Below the pieces are notes generated by a model that was not told where the DNA came from, did no database searches, and saw only the letters and a list, made by a program, of their open reading frames with translations. DNA of 64,000 bases, taken from assembly GCA_963978895.1 (NCBI GenBank), contig OZ022242.1, forward strand, positions 7,279,498 through 7,343,497, written 5' to 3'. A program made the position numbers and the translations under genes. Source of the stretch: Erpobdella octoculata. Lineage: Eukaryota > Annelida > Clitellata > Hirudinida > Erpobdellidae. Positions 17,132-36,591 of this stretch are shown here, in pieces (within the stretch, counting starts at the first letter, position 1; the number at the start of each line of letters is the position of its first letter).

Positions 17132-18739
17132 AAAACTTTGCTTATGTGGAGACTTTAAGAATTTTTCATAACTTAAACAAACTTTTAAAAAATGGCAAAT
17201 GTGAGGAAAATTTTGATTCGTTAATTTAAAATACGTATTATATGCTTTTACAATTAAATTATTTTTGTGTCCGGTTTTTTTGATCGTTTCCACTGTAAAG
17301 CCCTTCCACCAATGGCCGTTCTTTAAAAAATCATGACAAGCCGGGTTTAGCGTCATCTCTCTTATTGATTTCATAAAAAGATTAATTCTTTCTTTATAAA
17401 AATACGGCAATATATTTCTAAAGAAAAAAGCATTCAAAAATGTTAGGGTTAATTTTTCGGAGAGACCAATTGAAAGCATAGTTTTGAACAAAGAAAAATT
17501 TGTACTAACTACATCTGGTTGGTAAGGGTAAAAATTAAGTTGTACGGAGATTGTATCTATTAGGAACGGGAAAAATGTTTTTAATTCTTCGTGGTTATTA
17601 GAATCTTTAAAAATCTCAGTCAAGAATAAAAAAACTTTGGATTTTTCTGTAGCACGTTTTAAAACTTCCATTATTCCTTCTATTGTATAATACGTGCCGA
17701 TGGAATTGCTGTTTAAATTTATCAAATTTTTGTTAGCAGAATTGAATTGGTTTTCATCTTCAAGTCCGAGATAAGAAAATTTTCTTGTTTGCAGCCAAGA
17801 ATTTGTTGGGTTCAAAAATATTTCGATGAGATTCGTATAGCTTACATCAATGTGGTGCAGTTTAGGCAGTTTCTTAATCATTGAAATCAATAAAATTGTT
17901 TGCTCATTGGAATTTTCTCTGTTACGATCAACACATTTGTTGTTTCTAAAATGTAAATATTCCAGCTGAGTTAAACATGATAATATTGCAGCAATTTTTG
18001 AAAATGTACCACTCATCATTCCGGTTAGTTTTAATTTTTTAAGATTTACTAATGTCTTCAGCATACCAAGAAACAAAAAATTAAAATTAAAATAATTACA
18101 GGATAAAATTTTTAACTTTTCTCCAGGAAAGTGAATTTTTAATTTTTCGTAACTTCTTCCCCACGGTCCAAGGTTATTAAGTGATAATTGAGTAAGATTT
18201 GGACACTCCCAAATATCAGTATTTGCACTTGTGTTGCACAAACGACAAGAATTGTTTGTTTTATTACCACAAGTACGAAAATTCAAATCCAATTCTAGTA
18301 CGGTAAGATTTTCAGACATGCGAGAAAGTTTTGTTATTATATCATGAGTTAATATGTGGTAAGAGTCATTTGTTCTGTTAAAACTCTTAGATATTGATAC
18401 AATGTTTCGATTTTTTTGTTTCAGAAAGTCGTTACCTGTTAAGCCACTAAATTCATAGTTTCCATAATCTCTAAAAATAATGTCTTTGAAGTTGGATTTA
18501 TCTGATTCAATTATGCAAGGTAATAAGTATTCAATTGATATTAAATACCCAATTCTATAACTTTTTCGTATAATTTTTCTCAGAATTTGTGAAGAAATAT
18601 TTAAATCAGTTTTTATTTGATAATTAAGACCTTTTATCGGATTTTTAGCTGGCTTAAGAAATATTTTTCTAAAATTGTACATTGCAAACATTTTGCAGCA
18701 TGTTTTAAGTGTTTTTGATTGAAATATTGAACCATTCAT
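17054..18739 (-). CDS. LRR plus helical-repeat protein, copy 1
   Basis: This is an uninterrupted 561-codon frame. I place the start at the first ATG (18737-18739). The frame stays open 35 codons further up to 18844 but without an ATG, so an upstream exon is possible. Residues about 141-326 hold five to seven degenerate leucine-rich repeats ([58 protein letters not shown]). A cysteine cluster, C157-x7-C-x2-C-x10-C179, sits between the first two and could bind a metal. Residues about 351-530 are helical and may be ARM-like. LRR followed by helical repeats recalls the ZYG-11/ZER1 cullin-2 substrate receptors, but similarity is weak and I do not assign a function. There is no signal peptide or clear membrane segment. 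Confidence 0.6.
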   Translation of the reverse strand: MNGSIFQSKTLKTCCKMFAMYNFRKIFLKPAKNPIKGLNYQIKTDLNISSQILRKIIRKSYRIGYLISIEYLLPCIIESDKSNFKDIIFRDYGNYEFSGLTGNDFLKQKNRNIVSISKSFNRTNDSYHILTHDIITKLSRMSENLTVLELDLNFRTCGNKTNNSCRLCNTSANTDIWECPNLTQLSLNNLGPWGRSYEKLKIHFPGEKLKILSCNYFNFNFLFLGMLKTLVNLKKLKLTGMMSGTFSKIAAILSCLTQLEYLHFRNNKCVDRNRENSNEQTILLISMIKKLPKLHHIDVSYTNLIEIFLNPTNSWLQTRKFSYLGLEDENQFNSANKNLINLNSNSIGTYYTIEGIMEVLKRATEKSKVFLFLTEIFKDSNNHEELKTFFPFLIDTISVQLNFYPYQPDVVSTNFSLFKTMLSIGLSEKLTLTFLNAFFFRNILPYFYKERINLFMKSIREMTLNPACHDFLKNGHWWKGFTVETIKKTGHKNNLIVKAYNTYFKLTNQNFPHICHFLKVCLSYEKFLKSPHKQSFSSNFLKTLCRRHKDCKLVIQEFENK

Positions 18740-18935
18740 ATTTAAGTTAGATTGTTTTAAATTGCTCAGACAAAATATTTCAAAAACACAAAAACGACTG
18801 GTATATTTTATAGACTGTTTTTCTAAATTTTTATTTTTTTTCAAGTTAAGAATAAGGTCTTAAATAATACTGGAAAAGCCATAGATATAATATTAAAAAA
18901 TTCTGAAAAATGTTGGGTTCGATTCCTAGTAGAGT
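18740..18935. other. 5' flank of LRR gene and B-box remnant
   Basis: The flank contains the open but ATG-less upstream extension of the LRR frame (18740-18844) and an A8 run at its edge. The minus strand then has an ATG at about 18881 ([13 protein letters not shown], stop) in another frame. At 18913 it switches abruptly into gggttcgattcctagtagag, the 3' end of the tRNA-Leu-like sequence. About 300 bp present in units 2 and 3 are missing. Confidence 0.5.
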
Positions 18936-19110
<175 letters not shown>

Positions 19111-19205
19111 AAGGAACATTTCCTGGCTGACTGACTGATAATCAACGCTGAGCTAAAACGCCTCATCCTAGATACGTAAAATTTGGAACTTAAATTACTT
19201 TTTTA
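19111..19205 (+). mobile_element. Plus-strand Helitron 5' terminus, copy 2
   Basis: aaggaacatttcc and GGCTGACTGACTGA followed by caacgctgagc, as at 3651. Confidence 0.55.
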
Positions 19206-19206
19206 G

Positions 19207-19871
19207 CAGTGGTTCTTAACCTTTTTCCTGCACCCCCTTTAGACAAACTCGATTTGACAGTACCCCCTACTTTTGCATATAAAAGAACAATAAGTAAAAT
19301 GTATTGATTTACATCAAGTTTTTTATTAAATTTATTTTTTGTTGCTTCTCACTGATCAGATCAGAAAACTGACGACCAATCTTTAACAAGGCAATTTGTA
19401 TATCATCACCGGCCTCTAATCAAATTCTTTGCTTGGTTTCTATATTTACCGAAGCAGAAAAGCTAATTTTACACAAGTAGGCAGTAGCAAAAAAAATTAT
19501 TAATGTCAGTGTACTTTTGGCCAAAGCTGGTCAGCTATCTAAAAAAAGTGTGAGGCTTTTTACTTTTAACAATTTAATAAGAAACTAGGTAAGAAGATTA
19601 GTTTGTCAATAATTGACCAAAATCCTAGTTGAGGTAAACTTACTGCGGCGTCACACCAAACTCTTTTCTTTTTAAGAACGTCAAATGATTAGGAATAGTT
19701 GGAATGCACTGCAGTGAAATGCTCTTTTAGCTCGTTGGTTTTAAATTGTTATTTGACAGGACTTTGACACATTAAAAACAATTTGGTCGTTCGTTATGTG
19801 TCGTCTTTGTCAGTGATAAAAGTGAAACCATACTGAACACAGTCTTCTGAATATTTTCGTTTTTTTAACAT
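19207..19871 (-). pseudogene. hAT transposase remnant, copy 2
   Basis: Same fragment as 3745-4411. Here the inverted-repeat start is the canonical CAGTGGTTCTTAACC, and the N-terminus reads MLKKRKYSEDC, closer to the expected hAT sequence. The internal stops in the BED region and dimerisation region are shared with the other copies, so the element was dead before duplication. Confidence 0.72.
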
Positions 19872-20695
19872 CTTTCAGCTTTGAAATGCCAGTTGAAGTA
19901 ATAACCAGAGTTGGATCCAGGGGGTAGGGAGAATGCATCCCCCACCAGAGTATTTATTAAAACGTTTGGGTAGAATACCTGATTTTTGGAAAATGACTCT
20001 TCTTAAAAGTAAAGTTATTTAAAAAATACATACAACTACCCTCGGTCATTAGCTTTTTAGAAGGAAAAAGTGGAAGTTTTCCAAAAAAATTTGATAAATA
20101 CTCTATTTTTAATTTCGGAATTGTTCTCCTACCAGGAATTCAATTTAATAAAATGTGAAGTTCACAGCAACAAATAAACCCACTAAATTTCAACTCGATT
20201 GGATGACGGAAAGTTTGTTTTTTTAGTGGTAAAGGGTCGCAATTTATGGTTTAAGCAAATAAAGCTTTCTCTCCCACCGACATAAAATTCCTAAAATCGA
20301 TTCCAAACAACGACAGACAAGGAATAATGTGTAATGTTGCCCTAAATGAATGGGCGTGTGGACGTGCTTATTTTCGTCTTTTCAGTTCACAAAACGTGGT
20401 ACTCTAAAAGGTTTTTTAAATATTTTATTTAATCAAACTAACCATCTGCATCTGCTACTTTTAAAAAGGATAGAACGCTTTTTTGAATAAAAATGGCGCC
20501 CCACGTTTTAAGTTTTAATAATTTATGAGTTGTTTGTTGAACGAATGTCCACAATTAATGCATGCCTCGATCAAGACATTTCTCACACAGCCAAGAGAAA
20601 AATTATTTTTTTCTTTTCAGTTCACAAAAACGTGGTATTTTAAAAGGTTTTTTTATATTTTATTTTTTTCTTTTCAGTGCATTAGAAAAACGTAT
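19872..20695. other. Block Q, unassigned part, copy 2
   Basis: Matches 4412-5230 with scattered substitutions. No gene recognised. It ends at attagaaaaacgtatata before the Helitron at 20709. Confidence 0.6.
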
Positions 20696-20879
20696 ATATA
20701 TATATATACTAGCGGACCCTGCGAACTTCGTTTCACCTTAAAGAGTGTATTTTTTAAGCAATAAAGAACAATAATAACAAATATATATATATATATCAGT
20801 TTAAAAGAAAACAAAATAAAAAAACGTTCACTTTAATAGTTTATTAGAAAAACATTGGTTGAACTCGGGTCGATTCTCT

Positions 20880-22260
20880 TTAATCCAGCACTTTATGATA
20901 CACTATGTTTTTTGTTTTATTATCGGGCGAAAAAACAAATAAATCTGATGGTCTGCCGACACGTGAACACGCCACATACAATTGACCACGAGAAAAACAT
21001 GCATTATCCAAGTTCAGACCACAAACACTCAAAGATTGGCCTTGTGATTTGTTAATCGTCATAGCAAATGCTAGGCGAATCGGAAATTGAAATCTTTTAA
21101 AACCGCACTGCCTTGCTTCCGACGTTGAAATTTCTTTGATGAAGCGTTCCAAGTGTAATAACGTGGCATCTCCGAGTAAAGCAACGTTTGTGCAAATGGA
21201 TCGCTTTGGCAAATCGCAAAAAAACTCGTTAATGTTGTTGCTGGGTGTTTCAGCACGTTGAATAATATTCGAAGCGTTAAAATAAACTCGTTGACCATTC
21301 TCCAGATGCACAGCCAAATGGACAACAGTGGGATGACGTTCGTGAAAAGAGAATGAGAATATACGCCAAATTGCCTCATTGCAGTTCACAAATCTACCAA
21401 TTTGATAGCGTCTAATCTCGTCATTATCTGAGCTTTGAATGCCAAAAACTGCCATATCGCTGCCTTTCGTTACATATTTGCAGATGTACTTAATTGACTT
21501 TACAGAATTGCAATACTCAACATTGCAATGTGTCTTGAATGTTTTGGAAAGAAGTGGCGAATATGGAACAATCCAACTGTTGTCAACCACGAAATCGTTT
21601 CCTTTCACTTTCTTTGTGACAGTTTGACCATTATCATCGGGTGATCGACGTCGATATAATGGATAGCCATCAGTGCCAGTGATGTCGTAAATTTTAGTGG
21701 ATGACGTTTGGAACACTTGCCGTCGACCATGCACAGTGATGGCGACACACGGTCCATGAATCATATTCATAACTACAACATCATGTAGATCTGGATCGAT
21801 TTCGGGATCAGCAATCTCGGCATTTACAATATCATCTATTTGGTCAGGTCTAATTTTTTCAACTAACCAAATGAGAATGTGTGCATGAGGCAAGTCTCGT
21901 TTTTGCCATCCAGCATCGAGTATCACCAAAAACGTGTTGCTTTACAATGTAGTTCATCAGCGACCGAATTTTTTGTTTGAAGACACGTGCGGTGATGTCG
22001 TGCCGATCACTTGATGTTTGTCCGGGAAGCAGCATTTGAACAATTTCAATCCACTTTGGATTACAGGTGAAGGTAATGAATAGATCTGGCCGACCGTAAT
22101 GACGAACATATGTCATTGCATCCTGCGCATATTCATGCATATGACGCGGACTACCTATATAAGTAGCCGGTAGAATAGTTAATCGACCAATGTTAGCTGC
22201 ATCTCCTTCGGTGCTCTTGTCTTCGAGAAGCACGAAGCCGGGCCATACTAACGCGGCGCC
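20880..22260 (-). pseudogene. Helitron RepHel, frameshifted and internally deleted
   Basis: The minus strand first reads NIGRLTILPATYIGSPRHMH, then GRPDLFITFTCNPKWIEI in the Helitron_like_N region (to ~21912). A small deletion near TRCWM shifts the frame, and the second frame (21929-20880) continues GWQKRDLPHAHILIWL, which contains the HUH motif. The paired tyrosines YICKYVTKG follow at residues 148-156 of that frame, so the rolling-circle nicking residues survive. After NNINEFFCDL the frame jumps to FPIRLAFAMTINKSQGQS and RGQLYVACSRVGRPSDL, the last motifs of the PIF1-like helicase. The Walker A and central helicase motifs are deleted. It cannot be a working transposase. Confidence 0.9.
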
Positions 22261-23637
<1,377 letters not shown>

Positions 23638-24029
23638 CTAGAGTTAGCCTGTCAAAAATGACGGATTTTTTAAAATTCAATTATATGTTCATTTCTGATT
23701 ACAGTATCACCTTGTTTGATTTTTGAGACTGTCATTGTACACTTGCGTAATAACTTTTATTACACGCCTGCGCTCACTAACTTTTATCAACTGCTGATTG
23801 CTGACCCCTGCGGCCACCGAGTTATGCGTAATTGCTAACATACATACATAGTGGTTTTGCCCGCCCCAAGGGGGCATGTCTTAAAATTACAATTTACTTT
23901 GGATACATTTTATAAAAAATAGTCAACAAAAACAAAATGACATTTGATAACCATACAATTTTTTTTTATATATCAGCAAATTTAATGAAATTTTTTATTG
24001 TGTTAAAATTTTCAATTTACTAAAGTAAA

Positions 24030-24745
24030 TAATAATAATAATAATGTTTATTTTCTACAGCATAGTGTCACCTGACGCTATGCGATGCCGGACCCCTATC
24101 GAGGTCTTCAGCTACTATTAAAGTAGCTTCGCTATGGTAGAACCTTACTAAACAAAAACAAAATGAAAATTCAGTTCAATAAATTCACAAGTTTTAAATG
24201 AAAATCGTCCTTTCTGTAATATTCAATCAAAAAGGTGTCAAGCTTGTTTTTGAAAGCATTAACTGAATTGGTGCAAGTTATTTCGTTCGGCAGTACGTTC
24301 CAAATTGCCAGGACTCTGTTGCTGAAGAAGTGTTCACGGGGTCGATAGTTTGTAATGGCTTCTCGTTTCAGACGATGATCATTATTTGCACGAATACCAC
24401 CAGCTGGTCCATCTATCCTTGCTGAAGGAAACGGTTGATTTGGGTTAACTCAATTGACTTTGTTAAACCCCTTGACAATTTTAAAATATTGTATGAGGTC
24501 TCCTCTAGTCATTCTCTCAAACAAATAAGGAAGGCCGATTGCAGCCAGTCTCTCAGAATAAGGCAATGATCGAATTTGAGGAATTAATTTGGTTGCATTG
24601 CGTTGAACAGATTCGAGTGATATTATGTCTTCTATTCTGCAAGGTTTCCACACAGAAGCACAGTATTCAAGGTGAGGTCTTACATATGTGCTAAAGAGGA
24701 TTTTCAATGTGTGAGTCTTCCAGTAAATGAACGTGCGCTTGAGTA
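24030..24745 (-). mobile_element. 5'-truncated LINE (non-LTR retrotransposon)
   Basis: The minus-strand 3' end is an (ATT)n tail at 24030-24047, as in CR1/L2/jockey-like LINEs. The site is duplicated as AGTA at 24026-24029 and 24742-24745. The uninterrupted site exists at 6262-6275 (actaaagtatttcat), which fixes both ends. Only the last ~190 codons of ORF2 and the 3' UTR are present. Confidence 0.85.
24171..24742 (-). pseudogene. LINE ORF2 C-terminal fragment with one stop
   Basis: The frame reads LFSTYVRPHLEYCASVWKP, LESVQRNATKLIPQIRSL and LPYLFERMTRGDLIQYFKI, then has an in-frame TGA at 24450-24452. In the same frame it continues with NYRPREHFFSNRVLAIWNVL and NSVNAFKNKLDTFL, ending at a TAG/TGA-type stop at 24171-24173. 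This is the region after the reverse transcriptase palm in CR1-like LINEs. The catalytic FADD box is not included. Confidence 0.85.
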
Positions 24746-24892
24746 TTTCATATAAATTCAAAGGATGTGAAAATTGAAAAGTTCAATAATTGGTTATTAA
24801 AGAATTTCAGTATACACGACATTTCTTGTGAATTGACGGCCATCGAGAAGTGGTCCTTGGTTCTGAGATTTTTTTAAATCTATTATATAATA

Positions 24893-31527
<6,635 letters not shown>

Positions 31528-31620
<93 letters not shown>

Positions 31621-31622
31621 AA

Positions 31623-31670
<48 letters not shown>

Positions 31671-31671
31671 C
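31528..31671. repeat. (TA)n plus (CA)n tract
   Basis: TA run, a single cataaacacacatacaca core, about 30 bp of CA, and a short TA run. This copy shows the empty site for the Helitron at 49782-50850. Confidence 0.96.
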
Positions 31672-31856
31672 ATAGAATATAGAAAACAAAATAAATTTTA
31701 GCTATGTAATGAAATGTAAAATAAAACCACATTGAACAAAAACGTTTATTTAAAAAGCGATATTCAAAAAACAGAAAAAAGAATAACAACTAATGCTACA
31801 GTTAGTGAACTTTTATTCTTATTAAGTAACAATTTGTTGCGGAATTATCGAGTGGT

Positions 31857-33540
31857 TTATTTGTTTTCAAATTCTTGGATGACGAGCTTACAATCTTTGT
31901 GTCTGCGACAGAGGGTTTTTAAGAAATTACTTGAAAAACTTAGCATATGTGGAGACTTTAAGAATTTTTCATAACTTAAACAAACTTTTAAAAAATGGCA
32001 AATGTGAGGAAAATTTTGATTCGTTAATTTAAAATACGTATTATATGCTTTTACAATTAAATTATTTTTGTGTTTGTTTTTTTGGATCGTTTCCACTGTA
32101 AAGCCCTTCCACCAATGGCCGTTCTTTAAAAAATCATGACAAGCCGGGTTTAGCGTCATCTCTCTTATTGATTTCATAAAAAGATTAATTCTTTCTTTAT
32201 AAAAATACGGCAATATATTTCTAAAGAAAAAAGCATTCAAAAATGTTAGGGTTAATTTTTCGGAGAGACCAATTGAAAGCATAGTTTTGAACAAAGAAAA
32301 AGGTGTACTAACTACATCTGGTTGGTAAGTGTAAAAATTAAGTTGTACGGAGATTGTATCTATTAGGAACGGGAAAAATGTTTTTAATTCTTTGTGGTGT
32401 TTAGAATCTTTAAAAATCTCAGTCAAGAATAAAAAAACTTTGGATTTTTCTGTAGCACGTTTTAAAACTTCCATCATTCCTTCTATTGTATAATACGTGC
32501 CGATGGAATTGCTGTTTAAATTTATCAAATTTTTGTTAGCAGAATTGAATTGGTTTTCATCTTCAAGTCCGAGATAAGAAAATTTTCTTGTTTGCAGCCA
32601 AGAATTTGTTGGGTTCAAAAATATTTCGATGAGATTCGTATAGCTTACATCAATGTGGTGCAGTTTAGGCAGTTTCTTAATCATTGAAATCAATGAAATT
32701 GTTTGCTCATTGGAATTTTCTCTGTTACGATCAACACATTTGTTGTTTCTAAAATGTAAATATTCCAGCTGAGTTAAACATGATAATATTGCAGCAATTT
32801 TTGAAAATGTACCACTCATCATTCCGGTTAGTTTTAATTTTTTAAGATTTACTAATGTCTTCAGCATACCAAGAAACAAAAAATTAAAATTAAAATAATT
32901 ACAGGATAAAATTTTTAACTTTTCTCCAGGAAAGTGAATTTTTAATTTTTCGTAATTTCTTCCCCGGTCCAAGGTTATTAAGTGATAATTGAGTAAGATT
33001 TGGACACTCCCAAATATCAGTATTTGCACTTGTGTTGCACAAACGACAAGAATTGTTTTTTTTATCACCACAAATATAAGAATACAAATCCAATTCTAGT
33101 ACGGTAAGATTTTCAGACATGCGAGAAAGTTTTGTTATTATATCATGAGTTAATATGTGGTAAGAGTCATTTGTTCTGTTAAAACTCTTAGATATTGATA
33201 CAATGTTTGGATTTTTTTGTTTCAGAAAGTCGATACCTGTTAAGCCAGTAAATTCATAGTTTCCATAATCTCTAAAAATAATGTCTTTGAAGTTGGATTT
33301 ATCTGATTCAATTATGCAAGGTAATAAGTATTCAATTGATATTAAATACCCAATTCTATAACTTTTTCGTATAATTTTTCTCAGAATTTGTGAAGAAATA
33401 TTTAAATCAGTTTTTATTTGATAATTAAGACCTTTTATCGGATTTTTAGCTGGCTTAAGAAATATTTTTCTAAAATTGTACATTGCAAACATTTTGCAGC
33501 ATGTTTTAAGTGTTTTTGATTGAAATATTGAACCATTCAT
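31857..33540 (-). pseudogene. LRR plus helical-repeat protein, copy 2, frameshifted
   Basis: Colinear with 17054-18739, but two bases are missing at 32965-32966 (ttccccggtcc versus ttccccacggtcc). The first 180-190 residues, including the Cys cluster, run into about 20 out-of-frame residues before a stop. The rest, from FPGEKLKIL to the C-terminus, is open in the other frame. Few other changes are seen, so inactivation looks recent or the reading is an assembly error. Upstream flank 33541-33808 lacks any recognised exon. Confidence 0.75.
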
Positions 33541-34220
<680 letters not shown>

Positions 34221-34300
34221 TGGTCGGTGGCTCAGTTGGTAAGAGCGCTTGCATTTAGGCGAGGCGGTGTTGCCGTAGACACGTGGGTTCGATTCCTAGT
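34221..34300 (+). pseudogene. tRNA-Leu-like sequence, copy 2
   Basis: Identical A box TGGCTCAGTTGG and B box GGTTCGATTCC to 3391-3470; followed by tagagtcttatata and a TA tract. Confidence 0.6.
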
Positions 34301-34372
34301 AGAGTCTTATATATATAAATATATATATATATATAATATATATATATAATATATATATTTAATATATATAAT

Positions 34373-34439
<67 letters not shown>

Positions 34440-34561
34440 TATATATAATATATATATAATATATAAAGGAACATTTCCTGGCTGACTAACTGATAATCAA
34501 CGCTGAGCTAAAACGCCTCATCCTAGGTACGTAAAATTTGGAACTTAAATTACTTTTTTAG
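34301..34561 (+). mobile_element. TA tract and plus-strand Helitron 5' terminus, copy 3
   Basis: Interrupted TA repeat to 34466, then ggaacatttcctgg, GGCTGACTAACTGA and caacgctgagc. Confidence 0.55.
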
Positions 34562-35227
34562 CAGTGGTTCTTAACCTTTTCCCTGCACCCCCTTCAGACA
34601 AACTCGATTTGACAGTACCCCCTACTTTTGCATATAAAAGAACAATAAGTAAAATGTATTGATTTACATCAAGTTTTTTATTAAATTTATTTTTTGTTGC
34701 TTCTCACTGATCAGATCAGAAAACTGACGACCAATCTTTAACAAGGCAATTTGTATATCATCACCGGCCTCTAATCAAATTCTTCGCTTGGTTTCTATAT
34801 TTACCGAAGCAGAAAAGCTAATTTTACACAAGTAGGCAGTAGCAAAAAAAATTATTAATGTCTGTGTACTTTTGGCCAAAGCTGGTCAGCTATCTAAAAA
34901 AAGTGTGAGGCTTTTTACTTTTAACAATTTAATAAGAAACTAGGTAAGAAGATTAGTTTGTCAATAATTGACCAAAATCCTAGTTGAGGTAAACTTACTG
35001 CGGCGTCACACCAAACTCTTTTCTTTTTAAGAACGTCAAATGATTAGGAATAGTTGGAATGCACTGCAGTGAAATGCTCTTTTAGCTCGTTCGGTTTTAA
35101 ATTGTTATTTGACAGGACTTTGACACATTAAAAACAATTTGGTCGTTCGTTATGTGTCGTCTTTGTCAGTGATAAAAGTGAAACCATACTGAACACAGTC
35201 TTCTGAATATTTTCGTTTTTTTAACAT
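34562..35227 (-). pseudogene. hAT transposase remnant, copy 3
   Basis: Starts with CAGTGGTTCTTAACC and has the same BED-finger and dimerisation fragments and stops as 3745-4411. ATG at 35225-35227. Confidence 0.72.
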
Positions 35228-36180
<953 letters not shown>

Positions 36181-36447
36181 CTAGCTGACCCAGCAAACGT
36201 CGTTTTGCCTTATAAATTATTTTGGTTTTTTTACTAAGAGTTTAATGTAAAAAATTATGACAATTTAAAAAAATCAATCTCAAAAAACAATCGAGTGTAC
36301 AATGCCCGGGGTTTTTGAAAGTTTTTCTATCGTTCTTCTCTCTTGTTCCCGTTTCCTTCCCCGTTTGCTCTACCGTTCCCGTTTGCTCTCCCGTTCCCGT
36401 TTCCGCTTGTTCTCCTGTCAATTTATCCTTAATGTAATGTTTTATTT

Positions 36448-36531
<84 letters not shown>

Positions 36532-36591
36532 ATATATATATATATATAATTTATCCTTAATGAAAAGTTTTATTTGGCATATATATATATA
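36181..36591 (-). mobile_element. Type b Helitron, copy 3
   Basis: CTAGCTGACCCAGC terminus; shortened pyrimidine minisatellite; doubled 5' end around a TA run; abuts the type e Helitron at 36592. Confidence 0.65.

Larger units (their letters stand above)
23638..24892 (-). mobile_element. Type c Helitron interrupted by a LINE
   Basis: The CTAGAGTTAGCC terminus and body are as in 5881-6417, split at ctaaagta by the LINE fragment 24030-24745. The remainder resumes at tttcatataaattc. Confidence 0.65.

Noticed and set aside
16929..17171. 80-codon plus-strand frame [12 protein letters not shown]... found in each unit
   Set aside because: Its C-terminal half is antisense to the 3' end of the LRR gene, and it lies in the gene's 3' flank. 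Conservation is explained by the LRR frame.
18740..18881. Upstream first exon of the LRR gene ([13 protein letters not shown])
   Set aside because: It ends at a TGA and no GT-AG intron with matching phase joins it to the LRR frame; the A8/A9 run also changes its frame between copies.
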